Shown piece by piece: positions 31,801 through 39,148 of a DNA stretch of 64,000 bases (its first letter is position 1; each line of letters opens with the position of its first letter). Location: assembly GCF_002803085.1 (NCBI RefSeq), contig NZ_NNBJ01000002.1, positions 313,561-377,560 of the forward strand, read 5' to 3'. The translations under genes and the position numbers were made by a program. The notes under the pieces were generated by a model, which was not told the origin of the DNA, made no database searches, and was given only the letters and a program-made list of their open reading frames with translations. The DNA comes from Streptomyces sp. CB01201 (GTDB lineage Bacteria > Actinomycetota > Actinomycetes > Streptomycetales > Streptomycetaceae).

Positions 31801-31920
31801 ATCCTGGCCGACGGCTACTCCTGCCGTACGCAGCTGGCCCAGCTGGCGGGCCGTCGGGCGAGGCATCTGGCGGAGGTGCTCGCGGAGGGGCTCGGGACCG
31901 GCCCGGACGCCGAGGGGTGA
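28894..31920 (+). CDS. Fused FAD-linked oxidase and (4Fe-4S) oxidoreductase (D-lactate/D-2-hydroxyacid dehydrogenase-like)
   Basis: 1008 residues. After an Arg/Glu-rich repetitive leader (1-60) comes a GlcD-like FAD domain: VPRGGGTSIAGQATGAGIVLDF, GPDPSTHSRCTLGGMIGNNACGAHS, YGHFGDGCIHVRIDF, LSGEHGDGMARAELLPKMYG, WDPDGILNPG. Then a GlcF-like iron-sulfur part: CVGVAKCR...VMCPSFRAT, CLSCKGCRSDCPVGVDMATYKAEF, and two CCG motifs (VCCGLTYVSTGQ, GGCCGLAGNFGFERGHW). This fusion oxidises a D-2-hydroxyacid and passes electrons to a quinone or cytochrome. The linker at 31100-31150 encodes a run of LRG repeats from 9-bp DNA repeats. Exact substrate is not evident. Confidence 0.92.
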   Translation: MADAANTARGQGPKPRDERGRGLAREPGRGLARELERGPARGPEREPEGELSRELERELSRVVRGRVDLGVTARALTTMDASNYRRVPLGVVAPRDADDVAAVLGVCRTYGVPVVPRGGGTSIAGQATGAGIVLDFTRHMRSLVSVDAEARTAVVQPGVVLDVLRDAVAPHGLTFGPDPSTHSRCTLGGMIGNNACGAHSVAWGTTADNVRDLAVVGAGGERHWLTQGWQRSTAPVGLRDFVIRQLSALRTGYPQDLPRRISGYAMDTLLPERGSDLARAFCGSEGTLGVVTEATVRLVEAPPARALAVLGYADESAAAEAAPALLPYGPLTVEGMAADLVRARERGRGGAELPRGGAWLFVEAGGSTGAEARARARELARAGGPLDSLVVGDPAGMRALWRIREDAAGTATRLPDGTEAWPGWEDCAVPPAQLGPYLREFRALLTSYGLHGTPYGHFGDGCIHVRIDFDLLTPAGIGRFRAFSEDLADLVVAHGGSLSGEHGDGMARAELLPKMYGAELVRLFGEFKDLWDPDGILNPGILARPARLDENLRFEVLPRRPVDVEFGYPDDGGDFSAAVRRCVGVAKCRTAGGSSQDVMCPSFRATGEEEHSTRGRARLLHEMLAGEVVTDGWRSREVRDALDLCLSCKGCRSDCPVGVDMATYKAEFLHHHYAGRRRPAAHYALGRLPEWLRLAAPLAGPLNAAARVRPLAALAKRVAGIAPERTIPPLAPRTFLRGLRGLRGLRGLRGLRGLGGWRSAPGRAAVILWPDTFTNHLSPEVGRAALRVLADAGIGAELPAGRVCCGLTYVSTGQLDRAKVVLRHTLDAMEPYVGAGGGAGRPVLVLEPSCAAALRTDLPELLPDDPRAARLAASVRTFAEALEECAPHWSPPRLDRPVGGQAHCHQHAVLGDAADRRLREKAGLDGELSGGCCGLAGNFGFERGHWEVSLACAEDQLLPAVRAAAPGTEILADGYSCRTQLAQLAGRRARHLAEVLAEGLGTGPDAEG
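31101..31155. repeat. 9-bp in-frame repeat (CGCGGGCTG)
   Basis: About six head-to-tail CGCGGGCTG units encode Arg-Gly-Leu tandem triplets between the Fe-S domains of the oxidoreductase. Copy number can change without loss of frame. Confidence 0.85.
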
Positions 31921-32091
31921 GGGGTACGGGGCGGGGGTGCCGCTTACGCGGCGCGCTTACATTGGATGGAGGGAGTCGTTCCGCTCGCCGTCGAAAAGGT
32001 GGTTGCGGCGGGAGGCGTGGGTGCAGAATACTGAATCGCAGAGTCCAGTCCAATGAACTAGCCCTCTGTGGGCTGATTGAGGTGAGTGCCG

Positions 32092-33042
32092 GTGAATCCG
32101 GTCCAGGGTGCGGGTGCGGCGGAGCCGGTCGCGGCGGCCGCCGTTGCCCTACCGGAGGCTGCCGGTGCGCTGAAGGGTCCGGGCCGGGGCGGGCGCCGGG
32201 CGGCGTTCGGGCCGGTGGCGCTGGTGGTCGCGGGCGGCATCTCCGTACAGTTCGGCGCCGCCGTGGCCGTGACGCTGATGCCGCGGGCGGGGGCGGCCGG
32301 GGTCGTCACATTGCGGCTCGTCGCGGCGGCGGTCGTGCTGATGCTGGTGTGCCGTCCGAAGCTGCGCGGGCATTCGCGGGCGGACTGGGGCACGGTCGTC
32401 GCGTTCGGGGTGGCGATGGCGGGCATGAACGGGCTCTTCTACCAGGCCGTCGACCGGATCCCGCTCGGCGTCGCGGTCACCCTTGAGGTGCTCGGCCCGC
32501 TGGCGTTGTCGGTGTTCGCGTCCAGGCGCCTGGTGAACGTCCTGTGGGCCGCGCTCGCGCTGGCGGGCGTGGTGCTGCTCGGCGGAGGCGGCTTCCAGAG
32601 CCTGGACGCGGTGGGGGCGGCGTACGCGCTCGGGGCGGGGGCGTGCTGGGCGGTGTACATCCTGTTCAGCGCGCGTACGGGCCGGAGGTTCCCGCAGGCC
32701 GACGGGCTCGCCCTCGCCATGGCGGTGGCGGCGGTCCTGTTCCTGCCGATCGGCATCGCGCAGGCCGGGGGCAAGCTGCTGGTGCCCTCCACGATGGCGC
32801 TGGGCGCGGCCGTGGCGATCCTGTCCTCGGTGCTGCCCTACACCCTGGAACTCCTGGCCCTGCGGCGCCTGCCCGCGTCGACCTTCGCGATCCTGATGAG
32901 CCTGGAGCCGGCGATCGCGGCGACGGCGGGCTTCCTCATCCTGAGCCAGGCGCTGTCCTGGCCGCAGGCGCTGGCGATCGGGCTGGTGATCGGGGCGAGC
33001 ATGGGGGCGGTGCGGACTCAGATTCGGGTGGTTTCGGGTTAG
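32092..33042 (+). CDS. EamA-family (DMT) transporter
   Basis: 316 residues with ten hydrophobic segments in two EamA repeats: GPVALVVAGGISVQFGAAV, VTLRLVAAAVVLMLV, FYQAVDRIPLGVAVTLEVLGPLALSVF, then AAYALGAGACWAVYILFSARTG and SSVLPYTLELLALRRLPASTFAILMSLEPAIAATAGFLIL. The layout is that of RhtA-type amino-acid/threonine exporters. GTG 32092 is preferred because GAGGTG lies 8 nt upstream; GTG 32086 is too close to it. A CATTGGA/TCCAATG inverted pair (31960, 32049) flanks the leader. Substrate inferred only by family. Confidence 0.9.
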   Translation: MNPVQGAGAAEPVAAAAVALPEAAGALKGPGRGGRRAAFGPVALVVAGGISVQFGAAVAVTLMPRAGAAGVVTLRLVAAAVVLMLVCRPKLRGHSRADWGTVVAFGVAMAGMNGLFYQAVDRIPLGVAVTLEVLGPLALSVFASRRLVNVLWAALALAGVVLLGGGGFQSLDAVGAAYALGAGACWAVYILFSARTGRRFPQADGLALAMAVAAVLFLPIGIAQAGGKLLVPSTMALGAAVAILSSVLPYTLELLALRRLPASTFAILMSLEPAIAATAGFLILSQALSWPQALAIGLVIGASMGAVRTQIRVVSG

Positions 33043-33125
33043 CTCGGGGTGCGGCGGGGTGGCTCCCTTGCCGGAGGGGGTTCTCCGTGGTGGGGTGCGT
33101 GGGCTCGGCCCCGGGTGTTTTGCCC

Positions 33126-33490
33126 ATGGGTTCCGGGTCCCCCTGGGGCTCCGCCCCAGACCCCGGGCATCTTGCCCACCCTCCCCCAAGCTCTTAATGA
33201 GCAGGGGCCCCCATCCCGTGCGGCGGGTTGGATCAGCTGGCCCCTGGGGCTGTGCCCCAGACCCCCTTGAGGGGCTGCGCCCCTCGGACCCCCGCAGGGG
33301 GCTCCGCCTCCTGCACCCCGGTTCGGGCCTGCGCCCCTCGGCCCCCCCGGGTAGGGGCTCCGCCTCCTGCACCCCGGTTCGGGCCTGCGCCCCTCGGCCC
33401 CCCCCGGGTAGGGGCTCCGCCTCCTGCACCCCGGTTCGGGGCTCCGCCCCGAGCCCCGCCCCCCAACAAAAGGGCGGGGGCTGCGCCCCC
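33126..33490. repeat. GC-rich palindromes and 56-57-bp tandem repeat in a 520-bp non-coding gap
   Basis: The gap 33043-33565 holds hairpins of the form CTGGGGC-tcc-GCCCCAG, repeated, plus a tandem unit starting at 33302, 33358 and 33415 (CTCCGCCTCCTGCACCCCGG onward, third copy partial). The same hairpin family occurs at 22610-22770. No gene is supported. Confidence 0.85.
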
Positions 33491-33565
33491 CTGTGGCTCA
33501 GCCCCCGCCTGGCCCCGGGTGCGCGGCTCGGCGCGGGCCGGGGCCGTTCGGGCGGTTTTCGGGGG

Positions 33566-34267
33566 TCAGCTCGCGCCGCCCTGGCCCGCGCTGCCGATGG
33601 GGCCGACCTTGACCGGGGTGGCGCCGTTCTCGGTGATGGGGAGCGAGGCCGCGCCCGGCCAGGGCAGGCTGGCCGACTTCGTCTCGCCGGGCGGGGTCAC
33701 GAGCAGGCCCGTGACGCGGATGCCGGAGCCGCCCGTGTTGTTGGCGGGGTAGCTGAGGGTGAAGTAGACCGACTTGCCGGTCTTGAGCGTGTAGGGAGTG
33801 GCCGGTTCGCCCGTCCGCTTGGCGGAGATGTTGCCGTAGTTGGTCTTCAGGTCGACGCCCGCGAATCCGGACACCATGCAGTCGTGGCCGCTGGTGTTCT
33901 TGAACCCCACGGCCACGCTGCGATTCTCGTCGCCATCGATCGTGGAGTCCGAGGCCGTGATGTTCAGGTCGTTGGTACGGCACTTGGCCGCCCCCTTGGC
34001 GCTCCCGCCGGACCCGCTGGAGCCGGTTCCGGCCGACGTGCCCTTGCCGCCCGTACCGCCCGTGCCCTTGCCGCTGCCCTGGTCCGAGCCCGTACCCGAA
34101 CCGGTGCTCGCGTTCGCGCCCGCCGAGCTCGAACCGCCGCCCGAGGAGGCCGCGTTGGAGGCTGCGGAGTCGCTCGGCGCGGGGGAGCCGTCGTCGCTCT
34201 GGCAGGCCGTGAGCGAGAGGCCCGCGGCAACGGCCAGGGCGGCGAAGGTGAGCTTGCGAACGCGCAT
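33566..34267 (-). CDS. DUF4232-containing lipoprotein
   Basis: 233 residues, ATG 34267 with GAGGAAG 6 nt upstream. Lipoprotein signal ends in the lipobox LTAC (residues about 19-22). A long Ser/Gly/Ala/Thr linker (25-95) leads to a DUF4232 domain: AKCRTNDLNITASDSTIDGDENRSVAVGFKNTSGHDCMVSGFAGVDL, then KTGKSVYFTLSYPANNTGGSGIRVTGLLVTPPGETKSASLPWPG. Two cysteines are probably paired. These are surface lipoproteins of unknown role, common in Streptomyces. Confidence 0.9.
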   Translation of the reverse strand: MRVRKLTFAALAVAAGLSLTACQSDDGSPAPSDSAASNAASSGGGSSSAGANASTGSGTGSDQGSGKGTGGTGGKGTSAGTGSSGSGGSAKGAAKCRTNDLNITASDSTIDGDENRSVAVGFKNTSGHDCMVSGFAGVDLKTNYGNISAKRTGEPATPYTLKTGKSVYFTLSYPANNTGGSGIRVTGLLVTPPGETKSASLPWPGAASLPITENGATPVKVGPIGSAGQGGAS

Positions 34268-34591
34268 CGGTTCTTCCTCAGTATCGGTTGGCTGTACGGG
34301 CCGCTCGGGCCGGGTCAGTACCAGCGAGCGCTTGTGCTCAACAGGACCACACGGTCCGGCGAACCGTTCCTCCCGACCGCCGCCTAAGACATTCCTGTTA
34401 CACGCACAGGCGTCGCACAGGCACCGTTCCCCCTGCTGGTCGCCGCTGCGCGGCCCCGCCGCGGCCCGGGTGGGGCGCTGGTTTCCGCCCGCCCGAGCCG
34501 CCAACTCCGCGTCCGGGGCGGCTGGGACAGAGCCGTAACCCGGCCGATCTTGACGATGGGCGGACCGTCCCGTCCGCGGCTGAAAATACAT

Positions 34592-34605
34592 GCAAGCACG
34601 CTTGC
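34592..34605. promoter_or_regulatory. Candidate TetR-type operator of the acyl-CoA cluster
   Basis: GCAAGC-ac-GCTTGC is a perfect 14-bp inverted repeat in AT-richer DNA, about 83 bp upstream of the first cluster gene. CAAGC/GCTTG dyads are typical of TetR sites in acyl-CoA gene clusters, and the cluster ends with its own TetR gene at 44770. Binding is inferred. Confidence 0.5.
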
Positions 34606-34641
34606 TTGTTTCCTGACCGGCTGCCATGCTCCGGGACACAG

Positions 34642-34669
34642 CCGCTGTCCGCTGTCCGCTGTCCGCTGT
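34642..34669. repeat. 7-bp tandem repeat (CCGCTGT x4)
   Basis: Four exact copies of CCGCTGT immediately before the Shine-Dalgarno of the cluster's first gene. Copy-number change would alter leader length. Confidence 0.85.
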
Positions 34670-34687
34670 CCCGGAGGGGAGCGCACC

Positions 34688-35512
34688 GTGTCCGAACCGG
34701 CCGGTCCAACCGACGCCGTGCTAGCCGTACTTGACGACCTGCGGGCCGAGGGGGGCGAACTCGACGCCCTCGTCGGCGAGTTGAGCCCTGCGCAGTGGAC
34801 CACGCCCACCGCCGCGCCGGGCTGGACCCTCGCCCATCAGATCGCCCACCTCGCGTGGACCGACACCGCCGCCCTGCTCTCCGTCACCGATCCCGACGCC
34901 TTCGCCGACGAGGTCGAGAAGGCCGTCGCCTCGCCGGACACCTTCGTCGACGACGGGGCCGAGGCGGGCGCCCTGCTGCCGCCCGCCGAACTGCTCTCCT
35001 GGTGGCGGGACAGTCGCGTACAGCTCCAGGACGCGCTGCGGGCGGCTCCCGCGGGGGCGCGGTTTCCCTGGTACGGGCCGCCGATGTCGACCGCGTCGAT
35101 GGCGACCGGACGCCTGATGGAGACCTGGGCGCACGGCGAGGACGTCTTCGACGCCCTCGGTCGCGCCCGCCGCCCCACCGAGCGGCTCCGCCACGTCGCC
35201 CGCATCGGCATCCGCGCCCGCGACTACGCCTTCTCCGTACGGGGGTTGACGCCGCCGGCCGAGGAGTTCCGGATCGAACTCACCGCGCCGGACGGCGAAG
35301 GACTGTGGACGTACGGACCGCCGAACGCCCAACAGGGCGTCCGTGGAGATGCGTTGGAGTTCTGCCTCCTCGTCACCCAGCGGCTGCACCGCGACGACAC
35401 CTCCGTACGCGCCGAGGGTCCGGACGCCGACCGGTGGCTCGACATCGCCCAGGCCTTCGCGGGACCCGCCGGACCCGGCCGGCCGCCCCGGTCGGCCCGG
35501 GGCGCCCGATGA
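34688..35512 (+). CDS. TIGR03084-family DinB-like metal-binding protein
   Basis: 274 residues, GTG start with GGAGGGG 9 nt upstream. DinB/mycothiol-dependent isomerase fold: GWTLAHQIAHLAWTDTAALL and METWAHGEDVFDALG supply the three metal-binding histidines. Relatives carry the name TIGR03084; several such proteins use mycothiol as cofactor. It is the first gene of the cluster, its stop overlapping the next start (ATGA). Its position beside AtuA-like and acyl-CoA genes suggests a step or repair role in the same pathway, unproven. Confidence 0.85.
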   Translation: MSEPAGPTDAVLAVLDDLRAEGGELDALVGELSPAQWTTPTAAPGWTLAHQIAHLAWTDTAALLSVTDPDAFADEVEKAVASPDTFVDDGAEAGALLPPAELLSWWRDSRVQLQDALRAAPAGARFPWYGPPMSTASMATGRLMETWAHGEDVFDALGRARRPTERLRHVARIGIRARDYAFSVRGLTPPAEEFRIELTAPDGEGLWTYGPPNAQQGVRGDALEFCLLVTQRLHRDDTSVRAEGPDADRWLDIAQAFAGPAGPGRPPRSARGAR

Positions 35513-37221
35513 CCGGGGGCGCGCCCGGCGGGCGAATACTGCGGATCGGCAACGGCTCCGGGTTCTACGGGGACCGGTTCGACGCCCTGCGCGACATGCT
35601 GACCGGCGGCCCCCTCGACGTCCTGACCGGTGACTATCTCGCCGAACTCACCCTGCTCATCCTCGGCCGCGACCGCCTGCGCGACCCGCGGCTCGGCTAC
35701 GCCAAGACGTTCCTGCGGCAGCTGGAGGAGTGCCTCGGGCTCGCCCGTGAGCGCGGGGTGCGGATCGTCACCAACGCCGGCGGGCTCAATCCGTCCGGAC
35801 TGGCCGACGCGGTGCGGGAGTTGGGCGAGCGCGTGGGCGTGCCGGTACGGGTCGCGCACGTGGAGGGGGACGCGCTGCCGCTGCCCGAGGGGGCGCTGAC
35901 CGCCAACGCCTACCTCGGCGGGGGCGGGATCGCGGCCTGTCTGCGCGGCGGGGCCGAGGTCGTCGTCACCGGGCGGGTCACGGACGCGGCGCTGGTCACC
36001 GGGCCCGCCGCGTGGTGGTTCGACTGGGGGCCCGAGGAGTACGACGCGCTCGCGGGCGCGGTCGTCGCCGGGCACGTCCTGGAGTGCGGTACGCAGGCCA
36101 CCGGCGGCAACTACGCCTTCTTCGCCGAGGCGCCCCGCCGCGATCTGACCCGTCCCGGCTTCCCCCTCGCCGAGATCCACGCCGACGGCACGTCCGTCAT
36201 CACCAAGCATCCCGGCACGGGTGGCTTCATCGACACCGGGACGGTCACGGCCCAACTCCTCTACGAGACGTCCGGGGCGCGGTACGCCGGGCCGGACGTC
36301 ACCACGCGGCTCGACACGGTACGGCTCGACCAGGACGGGCCCGACCGGGTGCGCATCAGCGGGGTGCGGGGCGAGGCGCCGCCGCCCACCCTCAAGGCGG
36401 GCATCAGCCGCATCGGCGGCTGGCGCAACGAGGTCGTGTTCGTACTCACCGGGCTCGACATCGAGGCGAAGGCCGAACTGGTGCGGGCGCAGGTCGAGGA
36501 TGCCTTCGAGCGCGCCAAGTCCCGTCCCGGGACGGTGCGTTGGGAACTGTCCCGTACCGATCGCCCCGACGCTCCGAGCGAGGAGGGCGCGAGTGCGCTG
36601 CTGCGGCTCGTCGTGCGGGACGCGGATCCCGAGGCGGTGGGCCGGGTGGTGAGCGGCGCCGCGATCGAGCTGGCGCTGGGCAGCTACCCCGGGTTCCATG
36701 TGACGGCCCCGCCGTCGAAGGGGGCGCCGTACGGGGTCTTCGAGGCCGAGTACGTGGACGCGGGGGCGGTCGGGCATGTGGCCGTACTCCCGGACGGAGT
36801 GCGGGAGTTGGTGCCACCGGCGTCTCGTACCGCCCCGCTCGGCCCCGTCCCGGAGCCGGCCCTTCCCCCGTTCGACGCCTCGGGGCCCACGCGGCGGGTG
36901 CCGTTGGGGGCGGTGGCGGGGGCTCGGAGCGGGGACAAGGGCGGGGACGTGAACGTGGGGGTGTGGGCGCGGTCGGATGCCGCGTGGGCGTGGCTGGCCC
37001 ATGCGCTCACCGTCGATGCCGTGCGTGAACTACTGCCCGAGGTGCGGGACTTGGCGGTCACCCGGCATGTGCTGCCGAACCTGCGGGCGTTGAACTTCGT
37101 GGTGGAGGGGTTGTTGGGGGAGGGGGTCGCTTCGCAGGCGCGGTTCGATCCTCAGGGGAAGGGGGTGGGGGAGTGGTTGCGGGCGCGGGTGGTTGAGGTG
37201 CCGGTGGATTTGCTGGGGTGA
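35509..37221 (+). CDS. AtuA-like (DUF1446) acyclic-terpene-utilisation family protein
   Basis: 570 residues, the full-length form. N-terminal DUF1446: LRIGNGSGFYGDRFDALRDML, DYLAELTLLILGR, GVRIVTNAGGLNPSGLADAVREL, LGGGGIAACLRGGAEVVVTGRVTDAALVTGP, GHVLECGTQATGGNYAFF, DTGTVTAQLLYE. The C-terminal 110 residues are the AtuA-like ferredoxin-fold region (LGAVAGARSGDKGGDVNVGVWAR). AtuA is needed for growth on citronellol/geranyl compounds in Pseudomonas, but its reaction is unknown. It is translationally coupled to the DinB-like gene. Confidence 0.9.
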   Translation: MTGGAPGGRILRIGNGSGFYGDRFDALRDMLTGGPLDVLTGDYLAELTLLILGRDRLRDPRLGYAKTFLRQLEECLGLARERGVRIVTNAGGLNPSGLADAVRELGERVGVPVRVAHVEGDALPLPEGALTANAYLGGGGIAACLRGGAEVVVTGRVTDAALVTGPAAWWFDWGPEEYDALAGAVVAGHVLECGTQATGGNYAFFAEAPRRDLTRPGFPLAEIHADGTSVITKHPGTGGFIDTGTVTAQLLYETSGARYAGPDVTTRLDTVRLDQDGPDRVRISGVRGEAPPPTLKAGISRIGGWRNEVVFVLTGLDIEAKAELVRAQVEDAFERAKSRPGTVRWELSRTDRPDAPSEEGASALLRLVVRDADPEAVGRVVSGAAIELALGSYPGFHVTAPPSKGAPYGVFEAEYVDAGAVGHVAVLPDGVRELVPPASRTAPLGPVPEPALPPFDASGPTRRVPLGAVAGARSGDKGGDVNVGVWARSDAAWAWLAHALTVDAVRELLPEVRDLAVTRHVLPNLRALNFVVEGLLGEGVASQARFDPQGKGVGEWLRARVVEVPVDLLG

Positions 37222-37541
37222 GAGCCCTCCACCCCACCCCGCCCCTTCCCGAGACCCTCCGGGGGTGGAAAGGACCCTGGGGCTCCGTCCCAGACCCCGT
37301 TCGCGCCTCAAGGGCGCTCGTCCTCAATGTCCCCCAAGGCCTTGAGGGCCAGGGGGGCCCGCATGACGGGCTGAAGATGCCCCCGCACCGGTCCTGCCAA
37401 GGGGCGCGGGGAACTGCGCGACCAGCCACGCACGGTCCGCAGCCGGTGGGGAATCCGCCCGCCGCAGGCGCCCCACCCACACCTCTCATCCCACCCGCAC
37501 CCCGCACCCCGCACCTCGCAAACCCACCCCCAAGGAGCCCC
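37222..37541. other. Intergenic region inside the cluster with repeat elements
   Basis: 320 bp. It holds a CTGGGGC-type hairpin near 37276-37295 and one copy of the GCGCGGGGAACTGCGCGA repeat with its flank (37401-37446), the same family as the array at 22.9 kb. A promoter for the carboxylase genes may lie here but none is obvious. Confidence 0.6.
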
Positions 37542-39143
37542 ATGCCCACCCTCCCCACCACCCTCGACCCCGCCGCCCCCGAATTCCGGCAGGCCGCCGT
37601 CGCCATGCGCGGCAAGCTCGCCGAATTGGAGGGGGAGCATGCCAAGGCCCTCGCGGGGGGCGGTGAGAAGTACACCGAGCGGCACCGGCGGCGCGGCAAG
37701 CTGCTGCCCCGCGAGCGCATCGAGCTGCTGCTCGACGAGGACACCCCCTTCCTGGAGCTGTCCCCGCTCGCGGCCTGGGGCAGCGACTATCCCGTGGGCG
37801 CCTCGATGGTCACCGGCATCGGCACCGTGGCCGGCGTCGAGTGCCTGATCACCGCGAACGACCCGACCGTCCGCGGCGGCGCCTCCAACCCCTGGACGCT
37901 CAAGAAGGCCCTGCGCGCCAACGAGATCGCGTACACCAACCGCCTGCCGTGCATCAGCCTCGTCGAGTCCGGCGGCGCCGACCTCCCCTCGCAGAAGGAG
38001 ATCTTCATCCCGGGTGGTGCGATCTTCCGGGACATCACCCGGCTGTCCGCCGCCGGCATCCCGACCATCGCCGTCGTCTTCGGCAATTCCACGGCCGGCG
38101 GGGCGTACATCCCCGGCATGTCCGACCACACCGTGATGATCCGCGAGCGGAGCAAGGTGTTCCTCGGCGGGCCGCCGCTGGTCAAGATGGCGACCGGTGA
38201 GGAGAGCGACGACGAGTCGCTCGGCGGCGCCGAGATGCACGCCCGTACCTCCGGGCTCGCCGACCACTTCGCCGTCGACGAGCACGACGCGATCCGCCAG
38301 GCCCGTCGTATCGTCGCCCGCCTCAACCACCGCAAGGCGCACCCGGATCCGGCCGGGCTCGCCGAGCCGCCCGAGTACGACGAGGAGGAGCTGCTCGGGA
38401 TCGTTCCCGAGGACCTGAAGACCCCCTTCGACCCGCGCGAGGTCATCGCCCGCATCGTGGACGGTTCGGACTTCGACGAGTTCAAGCCCTTGTACGGGAC
38501 GAGCCTGGTGACCGGCTGGGCCGAGCTGCACGGCTATCCCGTCGGCATCCTCGCCAACGCGCAGGGCGTGCTGTTCTCCGCCGAGTCGCAGAAGGCCGCC
38601 CAGTTCATCCAGCTCGCCAACCAGCGTGACATCCCGCTCCTGTTCCTGCACAACACCACCGGCTACATGGTCGGCAGGGAGTACGAGCAGGGCGGCATCA
38701 TCAAGCACGGCGCGATGATGATCAACGCGGTGTCCAACTCCAAGGTGCCGCATCTGTCCGTGCTGATCGGCGCCTCGTACGGGGCCGGCCACTACGGGAT
38801 GTGCGGGCGGGCCTACGAGCCGCGCTTCCTGTTCGCCTGGCCCAGCGCCAAGTCCGCCGTGATGGGGCCCCAGCAGCTCGCGGGCGTCCTGTCGATCGTG
38901 GCGCGGGCCTCCGCGCAGGCCAAGGGGCAGCCGTACGACGACGAGGCGGACGCCGCTCTGCGCGCGATGGTGGAGCAGCAGATCGAGGCCGAGTCGCTGC
39001 CGATGTTCCTGTCCGGGCGGCTGTACGACGACGGGGTCATCGATCCCCGTGACACCAGGACCGTGCTGGGCCTGTGCCTGTCCGCGATCCACACCGCTCC
39101 CGTCGAAGGCGCCCGCGGCGGCTTCGGCATCTTCCGGATGTGA
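37542..39143 (+). CDS. Acyl-CoA carboxylase carboxyltransferase (beta) subunit, methylcrotonyl/geranyl-CoA type
   Basis: 533 residues, ATG with AAGGAG 8 nt upstream. A complete carboxyltransferase: GKLLPRERIELLLDEDTPFLELSPLA, NDPTVRGGASNPWTLKKALRANEIA, FGNSTAGGAYIPGMSDHTVMI, FLHNTTGYMVGREYEQGGIIKHGAMMINAVSNS, GASYGAGHYGMCGRAYEPRFLFAWPSAKSAVMGPQQLAGVL. The GREYEQGGIIKHGA and AGHYGMCGRAYEPRFLFAWP stretches are typical of methylcrotonyl- and geranyl-CoA carboxylases rather than acetyl/propionyl. It pairs with the biotin-carrying alpha subunit 5 bp downstream. Confidence 0.93.
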   Translation: MPTLPTTLDPAAPEFRQAAVAMRGKLAELEGEHAKALAGGGEKYTERHRRRGKLLPRERIELLLDEDTPFLELSPLAAWGSDYPVGASMVTGIGTVAGVECLITANDPTVRGGASNPWTLKKALRANEIAYTNRLPCISLVESGGADLPSQKEIFIPGGAIFRDITRLSAAGIPTIAVVFGNSTAGGAYIPGMSDHTVMIRERSKVFLGGPPLVKMATGEESDDESLGGAEMHARTSGLADHFAVDEHDAIRQARRIVARLNHRKAHPDPAGLAEPPEYDEEELLGIVPEDLKTPFDPREVIARIVDGSDFDEFKPLYGTSLVTGWAELHGYPVGILANAQGVLFSAESQKAAQFIQLANQRDIPLLFLHNTTGYMVGREYEQGGIIKHGAMMINAVSNSKVPHLSVLIGASYGAGHYGMCGRAYEPRFLFAWPSAKSAVMGPQQLAGVLSIVARASAQAKGQPYDDEADAALRAMVEQQIEAESLPMFLSGRLYDDGVIDPRDTRTVLGLCLSAIHTAPVEGARGGFGIFRM

Positions 39144-39148
39144 GGGCC

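Larger units (their letters stand above)
34268..34687. other. Divergent intergenic region upstream of the acyl-CoA cluster
   Basis: 420 bp between the lipoprotein gene (minus) and the catabolic cluster (plus). It contains an inverted repeat and a 7-bp minisatellite described separately. Nothing else was recognised. Confidence 0.5.
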
